Of a stretch of DNA of 64,000 nt, positions 12,841 through 24,875 are shown in pieces. How positions within the stretch are numbered: position 1 is the stretch's first letter; the number at the start of each line of letters is the position of its first letter. This stretch comes from Apostichopus japonicus (lineage: Eukaryota > Echinodermata > Holothuroidea > Aspidochirotida > Stichopodidae). The notes beneath the pieces were generated by a model. It was not told the origin of the DNA. It did no database searches and saw only the letters and a program-made list of their open reading frames with translations. The DNA is taken from assembly GCF_037975245.1 (NCBI RefSeq), contig NC_092576.1, forward strand, positions 22,321,611-22,385,610, given 5' to 3'. The position numbers were made by a program, and so were the translations under genes.

Positions 12841-12948
12841 TTACAGAGTTGTTGACAATTCATAATCATGGACATTAAAATATGAATCTAAGAGACTGAC
12901 TTCCGTCAGCTTGATGGCTTCTTCGCGATTTCCTGCTTCCAGGAGGAC
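12841..12948 (-). CDS. Terminal coding exon of LRR gene (copy A)
   Basis: A 108-bp minus-strand stretch from acceptor TATGTTTGTATTTTAG to a TAA stop: 35 codons, starting VLLEAGNREEAIKLTEV and ending HDYELSTTL. It enters in phase 0, matching the phase-0 donor of the 59-bp exon at 17481. The copy B counterpart (54040-54147) has the same length, frame and stop, with three amino-acid changes (E/Q, S/G, D/H) and no indel. It is probably the last coding exon of the gene whose C-terminal module lies at 17481-19768. Function of the tail is unknown. Confidence 0.6.
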   Translation of the reverse strand, partial: VLLEAGNREEAIKLTEVSLLDSYFNVHDYELSTTL

Positions 12949-13793
12949 CTAAAATACAAACATACAACATTCCATCATAGATGTGTTATCTTGTACAGTA
13001 GTTGTGTCACCCAAACTACTACAGCATTACACAACACCCTTTCTTGTTCAAGGCATCCATTGTAACAAATCCATAATTTCCAGGGTAACGCTCATTAACC
13101 TGCAAATGCACCTTTAGCTTAAATATCACAATTCGTATATGCACATTTTATGTATTTTACGGACAATAAGCACAGGGTTTTTGAGATGGCCACTATTAAC
13201 ATGTTAAGAGGATCACTCACAATGACCCCTGTAGTGCTGTTTAGCTATCTGGATACAGGAGTTCCATAGAAATGTTTTTCTAGAGTCATTTGCCAGTGAA
13301 TATATCTGAATAATTAATTTGATTATGTTATTGTTTCACTTTTGTTTTAGAATTACAGAGGCTCGAACGGTTCCATGATGTAATAATTCAACCATAGTAA
13401 GAAACCCTCTAGTGAAGATGAAGACAGAGACTGTACTGGATAGAGGAGATCAGTACCTACGAACCTATCAAGCTTCTTTCAGTATCCTTCACTTCTTGAC
13501 CCACAGAATGGCACAGGAATGGTAAGGAAGTTGCTTGTTTGTTGTGACTGGATTTACCAATCTGCCTTATAGTGAGTATTTATTTGATTCATTGCAGGAA
13601 TCTGAAAGTCAACTTTAAAGTACCATTCCAAATATTTGTCTCAAATACTACACTTTCTTCCTCCCCCGCCCCCCCCCCCCATCCCTTCCAAACCAGTATT
13701 GGTATTGGATCCTCCCTGCAAATAAGAAAAAAAGTGGCCCTCTACATGAAGTAACTATTGTCTCGTAGCTCTACGAGTAAAGAATGCTATTAT

Positions 13794-13905
13794 GGAACGC
13801 GGAAAGGGTAAACCTGAGGCGCCGTCCACTCAGGAATGGTCATTTGCTCAGAAACCGTCCACTTATCGCCGCTCAAATACAGCAGCCGTCCATAGCCGTT
13901 TACAG
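13794..13905. mobile_element. Left-end remnant of the 54991-type element
   Basis: Matches the first 110 bases or so of the long-TIR element at 54991-56905 (GGAACG, GGAAAGGGT, then GTCCACTCAG units). The rest is missing in copy A; sequence diverges before the foldback element at 13985. Confidence 0.6.
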
Positions 13906-13984
13906 TACTCTGTAAAACTTTGGTGATCTAAAATCTGGAAAGATACCCCCAGAGAGTGGTTTAATTATGTCAATGTGGTCTCCT

Positions 13985-15996
13985 CCCAGCAAAAAATGTA
14001 CCCTAATTTTACCGCGGTAAACTATGGTAAATGTGTGGTAAATAGGGTAAATGTGTGGTAAAATTGTGGTAAAATCAACCGTGGTACATTTACCGCAGTT
14101 TTACCATGGTATTACCGCGGTAAAAGTATGGTAAAAGTGCGGTACATTTACCGCGGTAAATTTACCGCAGTTTTACCATGATATAACCGCGGTATAAGTA
14201 GGGTAAAAGTGCGGTACATTTACTGCGGTAAATTTACCGCAGTTTTACCATGGTATTACCGCGGTAATAGTAGGGTAAAAGTGTGGTACATTTACCGCGG
14301 TAAATTTACCGCAGTTTTACCATGATATTACTGCGGTATAAGTAGGGTAAAAGTGCGGTACATTTACTACGGTAAATTAACCACAGTTTTACCATGGTAT
14401 TACCGCGGTAAAAGTAGGGTAAAAGCGTGGTACATTTACTACGGTAAATTTACCATAGTTTTACCATGATAGTGAAAGTAGGGTTAGTTTATATGGTACA
14501 TAAACTACATATGTGAAATTCCTACAATTGTGCCATGATTAACCACAGTAAAAATAGGGTAAAACTATACGGTGCAATTATACTATGGTAAATTTACCAT
14601 AATTGTACCATGATTTTACCACAGTAGAACATATATGGGTCACACTATGAAACATGATGGTACATTTACAGCAATTTTCCATGATTTTGTCCCATATTTT
14701 TGCAATACTGATATGACAAACTGCTATTCTTATATGTTATAGTATGCATCTCTTTTCCTAAAAAAAAACAAGCAGAGGATAGATACATAGAGAATTCCTT
14801 CATGGAATCCCTGATATATTTGAGAGGAGACACCAATTAATTCTTTTTTCATTATTAGGGAGAACCTAAAAGCCTTTAAAATGAAAAAAAGAACTATATA
14901 AACTAGCACACATAAGGCATAGCTTCTGTGCCTCAACACTGTGGCACACAAAAATTGACCAATCAGTGTCCTCAGATTTGGGTATTCTCTGTCAGGTCCA
15001 TTAAATGACTTGACAAGTCTATGTATCTATGATCAGAGTACTCTTTCCATTTAAAACAAGTCTTTGAGGACAATAAGAGATCAAAATCCAATCTGGACTA
15101 CCAATTAAGTCAAAAGAAGAGAGTCAGGAATCATACCATCTAGGGTAATTGAAATTCAACAAAGCTTTCTCATGTGTGAAACCTCCATGGATTTGATGAA
15201 TTAAAAACTGTTGCATGCTACAACTGTGGACTTACATGTCAGGCATACAACCATTACAATATGGGTAAAGGCATATAGCCAAATTATGATACAGTACACT
15301 GATGGGTGAAATTCAAAGAAATATATGGTATTATACATGCTGATTGAAGTTAGGACAAAATCATGTTCAATGTTAGGTAAAACTGTCCTACAATTAGTGT
15401 AAAATCATGGTAAATTGAGGTAAAACTAAGGTAAAAGCGTAGTAAATCTACGGTAAAATTGGGGTAAAAGTATGGTAAATTGAGGTAAAACTAAGGTAAA
15501 AGCGTGGTATATCTACGGTAAAATTGGGATAAAAGAACGGTAAAACTGTGGTAAATTTAGGGTAAAAGTGTAGAAAATGCGTGGTCAATCTAGGGTAAAA
15601 TTGGGGTAAAAGAACGGTAAACTGTGGTAAAAGCGTGGTAAAATATGGTAAATTGAGGTAAAACTAAGGAAAAAGCGTGGTAAATATACGGTAAAATTGG
15701 GGTAAAAGAACGGTAAAACTGTGGTAAATTTGGGGTAAAAGCGTAGTAAAAGTGTAGTAAAAGTGCGGTAAAAGTATGGTAACACCGTGGTAAATTGCGG
15801 TAAAATTGGGGTAAAAGTGAGGTAAAACCATGGTAAATTTGTGGTAATTTACTGCGGTAAGCCGCGGTTTACCGCGTCCATAGGGCCAAAACACCGCGGT
15901 AATGTACAACAAATTTACCGCGTTTTTACCCCGGTTTTACCGGGGTAAAAGTGTGGTATGTTACCGCGGTAAATTTGAGGTAAATTTTTTCCTGGG
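13985..15996. mobile_element. Foldback-type element built of TTTACCGCGGTAAA satellite
   Basis: About 2 kb bounded by imperfect inverted ends: CCCAGCAAAAAATGTACC on the left and the reverse complement of CCCAGGAAAAAATTTACC on the right. The left arm (13998-14660) is a short-period array of self-complementary TTTACCGCGGTAAA and GGTAAAAGTG motifs. The right arm (15370-15980) is an array of 8-16-bp GGTAAA units. The centre (14660-15370) is ordinary AT-rich DNA. No TSD was recognised. Absent from copy B. Frames translating to FYPNF/TTLLP repeats are artefacts of the array. Confidence 0.75.
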
Positions 15997-15999
15997 CTG

Positions 16000-16690
16000 T
16001 GGCCTAGTGCCATTGAATACAGAAAAGTATATAAAAATACCCATTCAACAAAGCTGACTCATTAAAATAGATAACATTATCAAAAGAAATCCTGTCTTCA
16101 ACAGTGAAAGAGAGGTGCAACTTCTAAAATATCAAGCCCAAACCATGGTTGTGTAAAGTTGAACACTCCTTTGGGAGCTCATTTATGTTGTTGTATCACA
16201 CCTTTCTATGCCAATTCCCCAGACACCAGACAATCTTGTTCATCTTTGATGGTATACTGGAAAATTTATTTGACACTTACCTGGTTATTGAAATTTGAAG
16301 TGTACAGTACTTTCAAGGATGTCCATGTATACAGTGTATTTATCCAGAGACATACTGTAACTATTTACGACTGACATTCTCAATACTTACAATCATAACA
16401 ACCTAATTCTCATCCACATCACTTTCTTTCTCTTCATTAGGTTAATTGCATTATCTTGAAGACAGCTATTAGGGTATCACCTACTCAACCTGTAGTTACC
16501 ATTTTCGACGGAAGTGTTCAATGTTTGCTGACAAAAACAATGATTGTTCAACATCTGATATTTACTCCATGTGATGGTAATCACATTAATGGTTAGTGTA
16601 GAACAGTGATGGTAATGTTCTAACAACATGTGGAAGATTGGATAGCACTGCAGATCAGGGAATTCTCTTTTATTTCCATCTTTTTCACTT
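16000..16690. other. No recognised gene
   Basis: Unique to copy A. A strong minus-strand donor-like ACTTAC lies at 16275-16280, but no exon with a convincing acceptor and a phase matching its neighbours could be built. Confidence 0.3.
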
Positions 16691-17480
16691 TATTACACTG
16701 TCGGCGTTTGTCACCTATATCGAATAATACTAGTTCTGTATTTGGTGACATATTTGGCTTACTCTAACTAACTCGGCTATGGACGCTGATTGTATGCCCA
16801 GAGGTTCGAAACCGTTAAGGAAGGTCGTAATTCCACCGTAGGCTGTGAATGTGTGAATTTGAGTTACATACGAATCACATAATGTGATTCAAAGATAGTG
16901 AATACGCACAATCAACCCAAATTTATATTCAGATAGAAAAAAATGGTGTGAAACAAGAATAAAAGTAATAAGTTTAAGAACGTTGAACGACTTACGTTAT
17001 GATATGATGCGGTCTGTACGGATATGATGTTTAAACATTGTTGTAAATAGTGATCCCTATCTGTGATAACGACCTCTTCTGAACAAAGTTGATGCAGCGA
17101 TTCCTTGTCTTTAAGCTGGTAACGTAATGAATCAATAAATTTATAAGAACTGTAATGTCAGTGTTGAAAAAAAAGGAAAAAGGGTTAATGAGAAATACGG
17201 TCATCCTGTAGCAATGAACACTAAAATTGTTTACTACATCTATAAGTACATGGACAATACATAACATGAACTTTATATTTCTATTAAAATTTTAATATTA
17301 AGTTTAAATACTATCAGAGCTACCAACTCCCATAATGGAAGCTACGGTAGCATAGGATAAGAAATAAATACAAGCCAGAAAAAGAGGTATCGATACAACT
17401 TTGCCAATAACCAACTCTTTATCAAGAATAACGATGATAGTATTTATAAATTATGACAACCAGTTCCTGAGTACACTTAC

Positions 17481-17539
17481 CTCCCACTGGCCAGATTGAA
17501 CATTTAGTAGAACTTCACTGTCAAATAGACTCCAACAGA
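17481..17539 (-). CDS. 59-bp C-terminal module exon (copy A)
   Basis: Acceptor TTCTTTTCAATGTAG before 17539 and donor GTAAGTGTAC after 17481. It enters in phase 1 and leaves in phase 0. The translation reads CWSLFDSEVLLNVQSGQWE; copy B differs by F to L. The ending LNVQSGQW aligns with LNLQTGRW of the 65-bp exon at 35079-35143, showing the two are paralogous exons. It joins in frame to the 77-bp exon upstream (SRDIK, then V) and to the terminal exon at 12948. No known domain name can be attached. Confidence 0.7.
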
Positions 17540-18659
17540 CTACATTGAAAAGAATGTACATATCCATCAGTACTCATAGACATAATATTAATGTGAGATG
17601 AGTTCTTTGAGTAACATATTAACTTAGAAGTATTTACAGTATTTCACATTCACCTTAGTGAATATTTAATCTATGAGTCATTTCCTTTGCCTTTAGAATG
17701 TTTAAGACGTTTATATGTTGACAACTCTACTTTAATAATTTCAATAATTGCTTGCAATCTGCAACATTTTAGTATGTGTTTATGACGGTAAGTTTAATAG
17801 TATTTTAATTAATAATATGACTTTATTGCAAGCATGGACAATTAATTTTAGAATCTACCAAACACATTACCTTGATACATTTAGGAAAAAAATCATTATT
17901 TTCTTTCATTTAAATTATCACACATATTTAGAAGTCCACATGATTTCAAAGGTCAAACCACAGTCGTATGGATTTTTGGGTGATAGGCAATGGAAGTCAA
18001 AATAATCCACACTGTTACATGGAAATCCATGTCAGTCTATTGTTACTAACTCGAGATATGACTATATATTTCATTAAATGTATCCTATGTTGACTGAATG
18101 AGTCTTCATGCATTATATTAAAGTATGTGCTCAATTGAGTGCTCTGGAAAGTGGTCTTCGCAAGCTAACTAAGGCTATCATAATCTTCTTGATAATTAGT
18201 CCTTAAAACCTGATACATGATTAGCTTGAAATTAGAAATAAAGTCATTCACTACGTTATTGTCAGATTTACAAAGTATCACCGAATTAAATAAAAAGAAA
18301 AGGAACACATGCATTTACTATACGGAATGCTATAATGACATATCTTGAACATGTACAACAGTTTGAACAATTTTGGAAATTTAACAACTCTAGCCACCAG
18401 AAAGATATATTGGTATTTGATTGTAAAATAGTGCAAATATTCTGAAGCAAGTTTGTAATTAAACGTTACGTTGAATTAAACTGAAAGGAAAATTGTTCTT
18501 TTGGGGGAAGAAATCTATTTCAAATGCTTATTATGGTAAAATTGAATCATTGCAGATGGATAAGTGTACTTGTTTAATATTCATCACTGAGTGGAAAAGG
18601 ATAACTAAATATTATGATTCACTTCCTTATAAACTGCATTACACACAATGTTGATTTAC

Positions 18660-18736
18660 CTTTAATGTCCCTTGACCTCATGTCTATAGGAAGTGACTCC
18701 GATGAGAAGGAGAGAGGCAATGTGCAACCTGCAAAC
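18660..18736 (-). CDS. 77-bp SRDIK exon (copy A)
   Basis: Minus-strand exon from an acceptor in CTACTCAAAAG to donor GTAAATC. It enters phase 2 and leaves phase 1. It encodes FAGCTLPLSFSSESLPIDM followed by RSRDIK, paralogous in length and ending to the exon at 37430-37506 (LPDTIP...SSLKSRDVK). The copy B counterpart (59552-59628) differs at four positions, three of them synonymous, in this frame. The opposite strand also has a long open frame with splice-like ends in copy A, but copy B breaks it with a TAA just outside this exon, which favours the minus-strand reading. Acceptor pyrimidine tract is weak. Confidence 0.65.
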
Positions 18737-19589
18737 CTTTTGAGTAGAAATGAAGATATGAGTTTAACTATCGAACAGAAGACCAATAAGTGTTTCAATT
18801 TTATCAAGACACCATTAACCTTACAACTACTTGCCAATCCCCGGAGACTCCGTTATGGTAAGATACACGTTTTGCACTAGCCTATTAGAATAGGATATGC
18901 GTCACTTGACTGTTATGAAGAAAGATGTATGTTATAAGGGCATTATAAAATGCGCCATGAAGCAAGGATTACACACGCGTTCAGGTAGAATTATATATTT
19001 AACTCAACCCTATACTGCTGACAGGTGCCCTTACATGTTATTGTTACTATTTTTACTTTATCTGCCTATATCGTAAGTCCCATGCACTTCCACCAAGGGA
19101 AAAACGACGATAAACTTCTAACAAGGGAAAATTAAAACTATAACTGTTGTTCATGTGATAATATACTAGACATCTATGATAATAAAAGGTATAACTAATA
19201 AAAAAGCATACTGCGATGATCCTTTGCATCTATGTAGCTGCATCATTTCCTTTTAGAAAAATGCATGTTTAAATACTTAACCAAAAGATTCTATATATGT
19301 AGAGATATGCGTGTGTGTGTGTATGTATATATTTAGCGACTAGATGAACACGCTGATTGTTATTGGCCAGCATCAGTTTGAAAAGAAGTAATATTCGTCG
19401 AAACTAGTCTCGCAAGGATCGAAACTCTTCTCAAGGCTCTACATTAATTATTTGTATACTTTTTCTATTGCTATTCTGTAACACTTATAACATACATATA
19501 CCACGTTTAGAGTTCTAAGACGTTGCGTTTATAAATCAAACGAACATTCTAACGTTAACCAAAGTCACGTCAACCAAAGTTATACTCAC

Positions 19590-19768
19590 GACAGCTCCTT
19601 TAAATGTACAGAATGTAGCCCATAACTTAACATCATCGTAACGTCTTCCTCTGTAAGTATCCTAGGCTCCTCATTTACTTGATCTGTCTCTATGTGTTTC
19701 TTCTCTGCCGTCAACCATTGATGCAATCTGAGTCCAGAGTGACGTACATTAACATTTTCCTCACAATC
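19590..19768 (-). CDS. LRR-like exon, 179 bp
   Basis: Acceptor ATTTAATATCTTTCAAG before 19768 and donor GTGAGTATA after 19590. It has 59 codons plus two bases, phase 0 to 2, like the 209-bp LRR exons. The translation starts DCEENVNVRHSGLRLHQWL, is rich in charged residues in the middle, and ends ILTEEDVTMMLSYGLHSVHL then KEL. The last part aligns with TLTNEEFAAILSYSSQCTSL-KEL of the LRR exons. It joins in frame to the 77-bp exon at 18736 (KEL, S, FAGCTLP). The upstream partner may be the 36-bp exon at 24911, also phase 0. Confidence 0.65.
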
Positions 19769-20618
19769 CTTGAAAGATATTAAATATAGGAGAACATGTT
19801 GGCAATTGGAAAGTATTGCTCAAGGGCATACGTAAATATTTATCATGGAATCTCGAACAAATCTTCATTGACTTAAGTGTGTCGCTAATACATTGTTTCT
19901 CCAGACAGTTCTTGAAGATAAACTGTGCTATTGTATTATAGTCGTGTTACATACTTTATTAAATTATACTTTCAAAGAGTGTTTGCGCATGTCATTAAAG
20001 CATTAACAGGAAGGATATAAGTGATGTTCTAATGTTTGGTAATGTAAATTCAAAGGATTATACCAAATGATTAGTTAGAACAATCAGTATGGTTAATAGC
20101 CTCACAGTACTGTAGCTTGTAACTCCATGTCAGGGACAGGGTGGATTGAAGACGTCAAATGTTAAATACCTCCACCGTGAATCGACCATGAATATCATCA
20201 AATGATGGTAGTATTCGGTGGACTGGGATTGTTGGTTACTTACTGGTCGGTCATATTACACTCTTGTCGCTGTGTTTCATATAATACATGCCAATATAAC
20301 AGCTAGAATTATTAAAAACTACGTTATGGTGAGTAATGGTTAATACCGATCTAGGTGCAATGCTTTTGAAATACCTTTCTCCACTAGCGTGTCACTGCAA
20401 AACAGTTGCGTGTGTTTATTGAATTTGCCCTATCACTGCGTATATACTGCATTAAAATTAAAATTATATTTGGTTCTTGTATCAGCATGAGTACATATGG
20501 GCTGCTTAAATCAACAGCAGATTGAACTTAAAGAAAATGTTAGAGCTGGCTGGCAAGAGTCAGTTTAAAATGTAATAGAGTAGAATAACACAATATTATA
20601 AGAATGATTTAAGTAGGG

Positions 20619-20653
20619 TTAAGAAGCTGAACGGGATTGCCATTGACCAAGAT
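20619..20653 (-). pseudogene. Altered copy of the 65-bp exon with early stop
   Basis: In the place equivalent to the 35079-35143 exon, the conserved acceptor (TTTATTCATACAG) is followed by only ten codons, LGQWQSRSAS, then TAA, in the same phase-1 frame. LGQW resembles the end of the paralogous exon (LQTGRW). It may be an internally deleted relic or an alternative terminal exon. No 77-bp partner exon is present upstream, which favours a relic. Confidence 0.35.
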
Positions 20654-21230
20654 CTGTATGAATAAAATGAAAGAGCCTAATGACATTATCAGTGTAGATT
20701 TAATCTTTATTGATCTGGATTGAAACCGTAAACATTATATTCACCGGATTATGTTTCCCTTGATGATAACTTCACATCAGCCAAGTAATCAATCTAGTTG
20801 ATTCCTTAAAGTTGGTCTTATCAGTTTACCATCATTATCATCTCAGTAATATAGCTGATACTTTATAATCCTTATATCTCAGTAAGACTGACCAGTTTAC
20901 TATCTTATCATCTCGGTTTAAAACCTAATCAGTTAACAACCATTATCCTCTAAGTTATATAACCAATCAGTTTAGCATTGTTATCATCTCATTAATATAA
21001 CAGGTCAGTTGTACACTCATCCTACATACAACATGTGAAACAACTCAAATAGGAGCAAATGGTGGACTACGTTAAGAAACCAAATCATGTTAGTCGAGTA
21101 TTCGATGCTCAGATCAAGTTGTAATAATTCATGAGACGATGAACTGATCAGAGAACACTCAACATCAGTGACGTCATCAAAGATCATGAAATCTACGATG
21201 ATAATAGAAAAGAAAACTAGAAGTATTTGT

Positions 21231-21560
21231 CATTACTTTAATATAGAGTAAAATTATGGAGCTACAAGACTAGATTGTCATAATCAAGTGATCACATTTC
21301 CGATGTCGTAAGAGTATGTCAGTTTGTAAACTAAGGTTTTATATGTCTGTTTTCAGCCACTTTCTTAGGTATGTTTGTTTAAAACTGTATTAAACATTAC
21401 ATTACTTTAAAATGGAGTAAAATTATGGAGCTACAAGACTAGACAAATTATCGTCATAATCACGTGATCACATTTCCGATGTCGTAAGAGTATGTCAGTT
21501 TGTAAACTAAGGTTTTATATGTCTGTTTTCAGCCACTTTCTTAGGTATGTTAGTTTTTAA
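21231..21560. repeat. Local tandem duplication, 169-bp period
   Basis: The stretch from CATTACTTTAATATAGAG (21231) repeats from 21400 with few changes, including the GATCACATTTCCGATGTCG motif. The matching unit near 35730 has a single copy. Confidence 0.8.
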
Positions 21561-22399
21561 CTGTATGAAGACTAAAGACATCACTCTCTATACAAAAACA
21601 TTGTGGAGGAGGAAGGTACAGTATGTATATTCCTAACACTGTTTTATTATGACTAGACATACACAATTATAACATTTAACAATAAATCTGTCCAAGTTTC
21701 TAAGCAATTTCAAGAAACCTACGTTTTAGTCTGTGACACCCGACACCCGCTTTTGCATGCCTATGAAATCGAGTTCTCACTTGATAATCGATGTTAATGT
21801 TTGCCAATACATTCAGGTGGGGTGATGGGGTCACCCCCCCAACCACCACCATTTAGCATTTCAAACTAACACAGCATTGTAAAGAAGTTAAAGCTCAATG
21901 TTGTGTTAAGACTCAGATATTAGACATAACATAAGTCAAACTACAGTATGCTTCTGAAGGTATCATTGAAGTCTAAAGTGAACCCTTTTCTGGAGAAGGC
22001 CCACAGACCCCCTCCCTGCCCCCGAAAGCATGTAGTTTTTACCAACCCCCTGTACAAAAAGAACGAGTGTCTTATCTTTGCGTTGATAACGTCTTTGATG
22101 TGATAACTTCTTTGATGTTATCATATTGAGCTAATATTACCAATTAGGATATTTCAAGTACGGTACATCTAGTCCCTATGGTTCTTTTACATTTTTGGTC
22201 TCTGTCTAGTGTTCGCTTATTTTTCTTCGTTGTTAGACACGACCAGTGATATCCGCTGATACAGATGTTGCTTTATTTTTAATGTATTCAGAGACTGCGG
22301 ACGAGAACTAAATAATACAGTAAACCTATACCTTTATCAGAGATTTCATATATCACTAATCCTGGGTTATACCAGTCCCCTTGCTGTAGTACGCATAAT

Positions 22400-22880
22400 T
22401 TACATCAATACCATTGTTTAAATAAATATTAATCACTACGGCCCATGTATGTACCATGTATGACTTCAATCCAATTTGTCGTTGTTCAGTTACCGTGTTT
22501 ACAAGCTACAGTATTTTAGTTAAATCAACTTAAGCCCGCCCACTAATTAATATGCATAATATCATGTCGAAATATATCACCATGTACCCGCTTTCTATCA
22601 ACATATGAATACCAAGTATAAATTAATTCTGAGTTTTGGTTGCGGAGTTCTTAGCATTTGAAGATGTTTACGTTTGACCCCGTGACCTCCTCATTATTCA
22701 TGAAATGAGCACCAAAATCATTAGGGTTCATCTACAGTGTATGGCGCATCTATGTACCAAGTATGACTTCAATCCAGGTTGCCTTTGTTGAGTTATCGTG
22801 TTTACGAGCCAAGGGCATCACACACACACACGCAATCACCATCGCATAGATTCCTTGAGCCTTCGGGCAAGGAATCAAAA
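22400..22880. mobile_element. Helentron-like element 3 (3' part)
   Basis: Two imperfect units of about 300 bp (marked by TATGACTTCAATCCA at about 22459 and 22762), a short (CA)n tract, then a 3' hairpin GATTCCTTGAGCC...GGCAAGGAATC. This is the same architecture as the elements at 8242 and 27297 but a different family. The 5' end was not located. Confidence 0.5.
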
Positions 22881-22884
22881 AGTG

Positions 22885-24870
22885 ATTTCTGTGTAAAACA
22901 GGATTACTGAAAATTGAAGAATTGTTCACTTATCTCCGTGCCCCATCGTCTTCCCTGCTGGTAACCATCAAATGTTCAATCCCAGGGGATTTCATCTTCA
23001 TATCATTATGACTGAACCAATATACCACAATGCACTATCACATTGGTACCATGCAGTAAAATGTTCCAACATGTTTTAACACTGCACGGATTCACACAGA
23101 GTTTACAGTAAAACAATGTAGATCTTTAAGCTTTGTTCCAGAGTGAAAGCTGAATCATGCTGATAAATCGGTAGCATGTACTCTTAGGATTGTAATCCCA
23201 AAAAATAAGCTGGATTTGTTGGGATTAAACATATCTTCAGTTCTCACTGACATCCTAATAGTACATGCTACTGATTTATAGCACGATCTAGTTGTTACTG
23301 TGGTTCAAATGATTTACAGTAGTTACTGTGTTGTCTGTTAATGTAGAGTGTAACACTGGTCTCGTCAACTGGAGTCGCCATTTTCAATTGAGCTGCAAGG
23401 TTTCACATTCTAATCATTATAATAAGTCATCATTCTTGACATCTATGGGATAGTTATTTTAGTTGGTTCTCTTGACCATGCTAGACCGGGTTCGACCCTT
23501 GTGTATTGTTATGGCAGAACTTGTGTTTTCATTAGCTAGCTGTAAGTGTAAGGTAGCTAACATTTAAGAGCGCTGCAGTAATTTAGATATAACATGCCTT
23601 AAAACAGCTCCTGTGTTTATTCTGGAAAACTAAGACATTATTCAATACTGACACATACTGACTCTAGGGATATTGTTTGTTAATAGCTAGACTAGTCAGG
23701 TGTCATGACATATGATGACACAAATTTAAATAAAAAGAAAGAAAAAAAACCTTCTGATTGGAGTAACATGCGCTGTCTGTTTGTAAATATTTTAGGCAAA
23801 GTTGTTTGAGGTTAATATTTACACTAAATATTTCTAAAAATTAAATTTCATTTATTAGAAAATGAAATATAATGATGTCCTATATCTCTAATTGACAAGT
23901 TTTATATTAGTTTGGTATTTTTATTGTTATTAAATGGCTACGATTGCACGGTTAAATACTAACAGTATCAGATTTTGCTCAAAATCAATCAATTTTTCTA
24001 AACATTCTTCTATAAATTGTTTCTTATATCTCTCCGATCTGGCCTGACACATCAAAACTGGGGTAAGCATTTTGCCCAATTACAGTGTTTGTTTTTTTTT
24101 CACTTTTGTTGGAAATGTTGAGGAGTCACCTCACATCCTCGTAGGTTCATCTTCATTTAATACCTACACCTTTGCTATCATGTCAGTTTTGTCTAAAGGG
24201 ATCCTCATTGTAACTTAGCTGGTGCATGTGATCCCTCAGGTACTAAAACATTTACTGTTTATATTGTATCCATAGTTTCCTAATATATTTGGTATTGCAA
24301 CAGCTTGGTATGCTCACATTCAACAGTGAATGGTTTCTACTTTAGCATAGTCATGTTATGTTACAGTCCACGCTCGTATCACAATTAATAATATTGATGC
24401 TATAACCCAACAGAAATCAAATACTCGTTAAGCATAATGTCGAGAGGGGAAGTGGGGGGAGGGGGCTGAGGGGGTTGAAGGTTGATATTTGTAATGCAAT
24501 ATTCAAATTTTTGTGTGAGTGAGTGTGTTGGCTTGTAATGCTCCATAACATCTGACTAAACATTGTAGTATTTAAATATATATTAGTTCTTTGATTAGCA
24601 TTTTGTGACTGTGTGCCAGGAAGGAAGATTATTAAAACCCTATCTTAACTTGACATTGAGTACAGTGATATAATCATCACAAGATATAACTTGTTACTGG
24701 TTTGTCTTTGTTCCCCGTTCTTTCAACGTTGGTTATCAATCTTTCCTCCCTGATGAGAAACAAGGTATAATACTCTTTTGTCTTATTTCTTTGTTCCGTA
24801 GTAATAAACACCTCCTTGCCTGCTACTAAATTACCGTTACAAATTAACAGGAACATGAATCTGTGTCTCT
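22885..24870. other. No gene recognised
   Basis: AT-rich single-copy DNA within this window, with several polypurine runs (for example 24440-24480). No exon with paired splice sites was found. Confidence 0.4.
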
Positions 24871-24875
24871 CTTAC

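Larger units (their letters stand above)
11790..13830. repeat. Segmental duplication block 4, copy A
   Basis: Colinear with 50745-55060. Includes the terminal exon (12841-12948), the tRNA-like sequence (12753-12818) and the left arm of the 54991 element (13794-13905). Copy B differs by a 2.3-kb hAT-like insertion at the point matching about 12460. Confidence 0.85.
16700..19250. repeat. Segmental duplication block 5, copy A
   Basis: Colinear with 57470-60165 over most of its length and includes the 59-bp and 77-bp exons. At its left edge the order of two short segments (the GTTTGTCACC segment and the AAACCGTTAAGGAAGG segment) is swapped relative to copy B. Confidence 0.85.
20615..22140. repeat. 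Third duplicated unit, copy 1
   Basis: Matches 35120-37340 in the same orientation, including the ATTTTATTC(A/T)TACAG acceptor region and the GGAGCTACAAGACTAG segment. The match is interrupted by local insertions. Beyond about 22140 the sequences diverge, so a 77-bp exon equivalent to 37430-37506 is missing here. Confidence 0.75.

Noticed and set aside
13423-13527. Small frame MKTETVLDRGDQYLRTYQAS... next to a GTAAGG donor-like site
   Set aside because: Copy B has a stop (TAG) before the end and changes are not mostly synonymous; no partner exon.
15585-15912. Two minus-strand frames with repeated FYPNF/TTLLP motifs
   Set aside because: They are translations of the GGTAAA repeat array in the foldback element.
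16275-16360. Strong minus-strand donor ACTTAC with an open stretch TSLKVLYTSNFNNQ
   Set aside because: Acceptor is weak, phases do not fit neighbours, and copy B lacks the region.
17748-18005. Plus-strand frame kept in both copies (also 58634-58858)
   Set aside because: Start codon is not ATG, composition is that of AT-rich intron, and its end differs between copies; similarity reflects recent duplication.
18614-18880. Plus-strand 88-codon frame with splice-like ends
   Set aside because: Copy B breaks it with TAA, while the minus-strand 77-bp exon is intact in both copies and has a paralog at 37430.
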